64,000 nt of DNA from Prolixibacteraceae bacterium (GTDB taxonomy: Bacteria > Bacteroidota > Bacteroidia > Bacteroidales > Prolixibacteraceae): assembly GCA_019856515.1 (NCBI GenBank), contig CP082230.1, forward strand, positions 4,216,001 through 4,280,000, in the 5' to 3' direction. Position numbers and translations under genes: made by a program. Shown here one piece after another: positions 62,662-64,000 of the stretch. The notes beneath the pieces were generated by a model, which worked only from the letters and a program-made list of their open reading frames with translations, was not told the origin of the DNA and made no database searches. Each line of letters opens with the position of its first letter. The stretch's first letter is position 1.

Positions 62662-64000
62662 ATGAATTCAAAAGATCAAGTAGTCCCCAGGTCGATGCTC
62701 CTCCCCTTTATCTTAATTACATGCTGTTTTGCTCTATGGGGTTTTGCAAACGATATTACTAACCCAATGGTTGAAGCGTTCTCTCGTATCTTCAACATGG
62801 GAGCCAGTGGTGGTACCTGGGTGCAAGTGGTATTCTATGGTGGATATGGTGCGATGGCATTCCCAGCGGCACTATTCATTAGAAAATACACATACAAAGC
62901 CGGTATTCTTGTAGGTCTAGGGCTTTACGCACTTGGATGTTTACTCTTCTTACCTGCGAGTTCACTAGGAATGTATGCTCCATTCTTGATAGCTTACTTT
63001 ATCATGACATGTGGTCTATCTTTCCTAGAAACGAGTGCCAACCCATATATCTTATCAATGGGTCCAGACTCGACTGCAACTCGTCGATTGAACTTAGCGC
63101 AAGCATTTAACCCTATCGGATCGTTGACCGGTATGTTTATTGCGACTACTGTGATCCAAGCGAAATTAGACCCTAGAGGTGCTGCAGCACGTGAAGCATT
63201 GTCCCCAGAAGCTTTCGACGCTGTAAAAGCACACGATTTAAATATTCTAAGCCAGCCATATATTGCTATTGGACTAGTGATTATCGCAATGTTTATCACG
63301 ATTGCTTTAGTGAAGATGCCTAAGAAAGAGGAGAACGATCACCGTTTGAATCTATTAGGTACATTGAAGAAACTATTCAAGATCTCCAAATATCGTGAAG
63401 GAGTAATCACACAGATGTTCTATGTAGGTGCACAGATCATGTGTTGGACATTTATCGTACAATATGGACAGAGAATCTTTGTTAGAGATGGATTGACTCC
63501 AGATGCACTGCAAAGCGGATGGTTAAGCATTGTAAACAGCCTTGGGTTCTTATCAAAAGATGTTGCTGATATCATCTCATCAGGACAAGGAGTTAATGGT
63601 CTTACAGAAGGTGCTGGAGCACACATTGCACAGCTTTATAATATCCTTGCAATGTTCTTCTTCTTGGTAGCTCGTTTCGTTTGTACTTTCATGCTTAAGT
63701 ATGTACAACCAGGTCGCTTACTTCAATATCTAGCTATCGGTGGTATTGCACTTACATCAGGAACCATTCTTATCGATGGAATGAACGGATTATACTGCTT
63801 GGTAGGTGTATCAGCATGTATGTCTTTAATGTTCCCTACCATCTATGGTATCGCATTGGAAGGAATGGGTGACGACGCGAAATTTGGAGCAGCAGGTCTT
63901 ATTATGGCTATTGTTGGAGGTACTTTCCTTCCAAAAATACAAGCTGCAATTATCGATATGAAGACTGTTGGATCGATGTCTGCAGTAAACCTATCGTTCA
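62662..64000 (+). CDS. fucP: FucP-type sugar:H+ symporter (partial, runs off the window)
   Basis: The first 446 codons of a major-facilitator permease, with no stop before the window end. It matches FucP of E. coli: ALWGFANDITNP in helix 1, SFLETSANPY with Glu123 (E. coli Glu135) in helix 4, NLAQAFNPIGS, and YVGAQIMCWTFIVQY. The position equal to E. coli Asp46 is Asn34, with Asp31 one turn earlier, a pattern common in Bacteroidota relatives. A loop insertion precedes the seventh-to-eighth helix region (about residues 285-320). It is 32 bp after the aldo/keto reductase gene and imports the sugar for the pathway, probably L-fucose. Confidence 0.93.
   Translation, partial: MNSKDQVVPRSMLLPFILITCCFALWGFANDITNPMVEAFSRIFNMGASGGTWVQVVFYGGYGAMAFPAALFIRKYTYKAGILVGLGLYALGCLLFLPASSLGMYAPFLIAYFIMTCGLSFLETSANPYILSMGPDSTATRRLNLAQAFNPIGSLTGMFIATTVIQAKLDPRGAAAREALSPEAFDAVKAHDLNILSQPYIAIGLVIIAMFITIALVKMPKKEENDHRLNLLGTLKKLFKISKYREGVITQMFYVGAQIMCWTFIVQYGQRIFVRDGLTPDALQSGWLSIVNSLGFLSKDVADIISSGQGVNGLTEGAGAHIAQLYNILAMFFFLVARFVCTFMLKYVQPGRLLQYLAIGGIALTSGTILIDGMNGLYCLVGVSACMSLMFPTIYGIALEGMGDDAKFGAAGLIMAIVGGTFLPKIQAAIIDMKTVGSMSAVNLSF

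Noticed and set aside
62729..63626. Several short frames over the right end of the window on both strands
   Set aside because: They overlap the continuous FucP-type frame from 62662, which is truncated only by the window edge.

Overview
The window is chromosomal DNA from an AT-rich member of the Bacteroidota, most likely a marine Bacteroidales/Marinilabiliales (Prolixibacteraceae-like) polysaccharide degrader. The evidence is two TonB-dependent receptors with carboxypeptidase-type N-terminal domains, a one-piece hybrid two-component sensor, a fused CcsBA cytochrome c maturase, a Rho with a long Lys/Glu/Pro-rich insert, TAnnTTTG-type -7 boxes, and few Shine-Dalgarno sequences. The genus call is inference.

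Layout. 1-5.9 kb: a secreted esterase, then a secreted metal-handling group (Cys/His-rich small protein, TonB receptor with a Cys cluster in the plug, HMA-domain protein), then a second secreted esterase. 6.1-13.4 kb: housekeeping genes (zinc-ribbon coiled-coil protein, Nif3-like protein and MerR regulator on the minus strand; M23 peptidase; alaS and a SEC-C protein on the plus strand). 13.5-14.5 kb: a degenerate group IIC intron directly behind the alaS-operon terminator, with most of its maturase deleted. 14.6-22.4 kb: an NmrA-like reductase, two tandem acyl-CoA ligases and CcsBA. 22.9-29.5 kb: a DPP-IV-like peptidase, an outer-membrane protein, an AraC regulator, a small beta-barrel protein, a BamE-like lipoprotein and tRNA-Leu(GAG). 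30-36 kb: a porin/BCCT osmolyte transporter pair, a repeat-bearing non-coding stretch, a MarR regulator and a glutamate/dicarboxylate-type symporter. 36.3-45.7 kb: TonB receptor plus beta-helix lipoprotein, a PhoB/PhoR-like two-component system, rho and rpe. 46-56 kb: two secreted sulfatases, a GH30 glycosidase and a giant hybrid sensor/regulator, forming a SusCD-less polysaccharide locus. 56.3-64 kb: a LacI regulator and an operon of altronate-dehydratase, tagaturonate-reductase, fuconolactonase, aldo/keto reductase and FucP-type permease genes, the last cut by the window edge.

How the genes fit together. The right-hand 18 kb reads as carbohydrate use: sulfatases and GH30 outside the cytoplasm, controlled by the hybrid sensor, and a LacI-controlled route that imports a free sugar (probably L-fucose) and oxidises it without phosphorylation. 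Three copies of a TTTCAATCGATTGAAA-type palindrome lie between lacI and the operon. The most unusual small-scale signals are a 17-codon ORF with a strong Shine-Dalgarno followed by a terminator-like hairpin in front of a sulfatase gene, the crippled IIC intron between two terminators, and two unexplained repeat-bearing non-coding patches at 33.6-34.1 kb.
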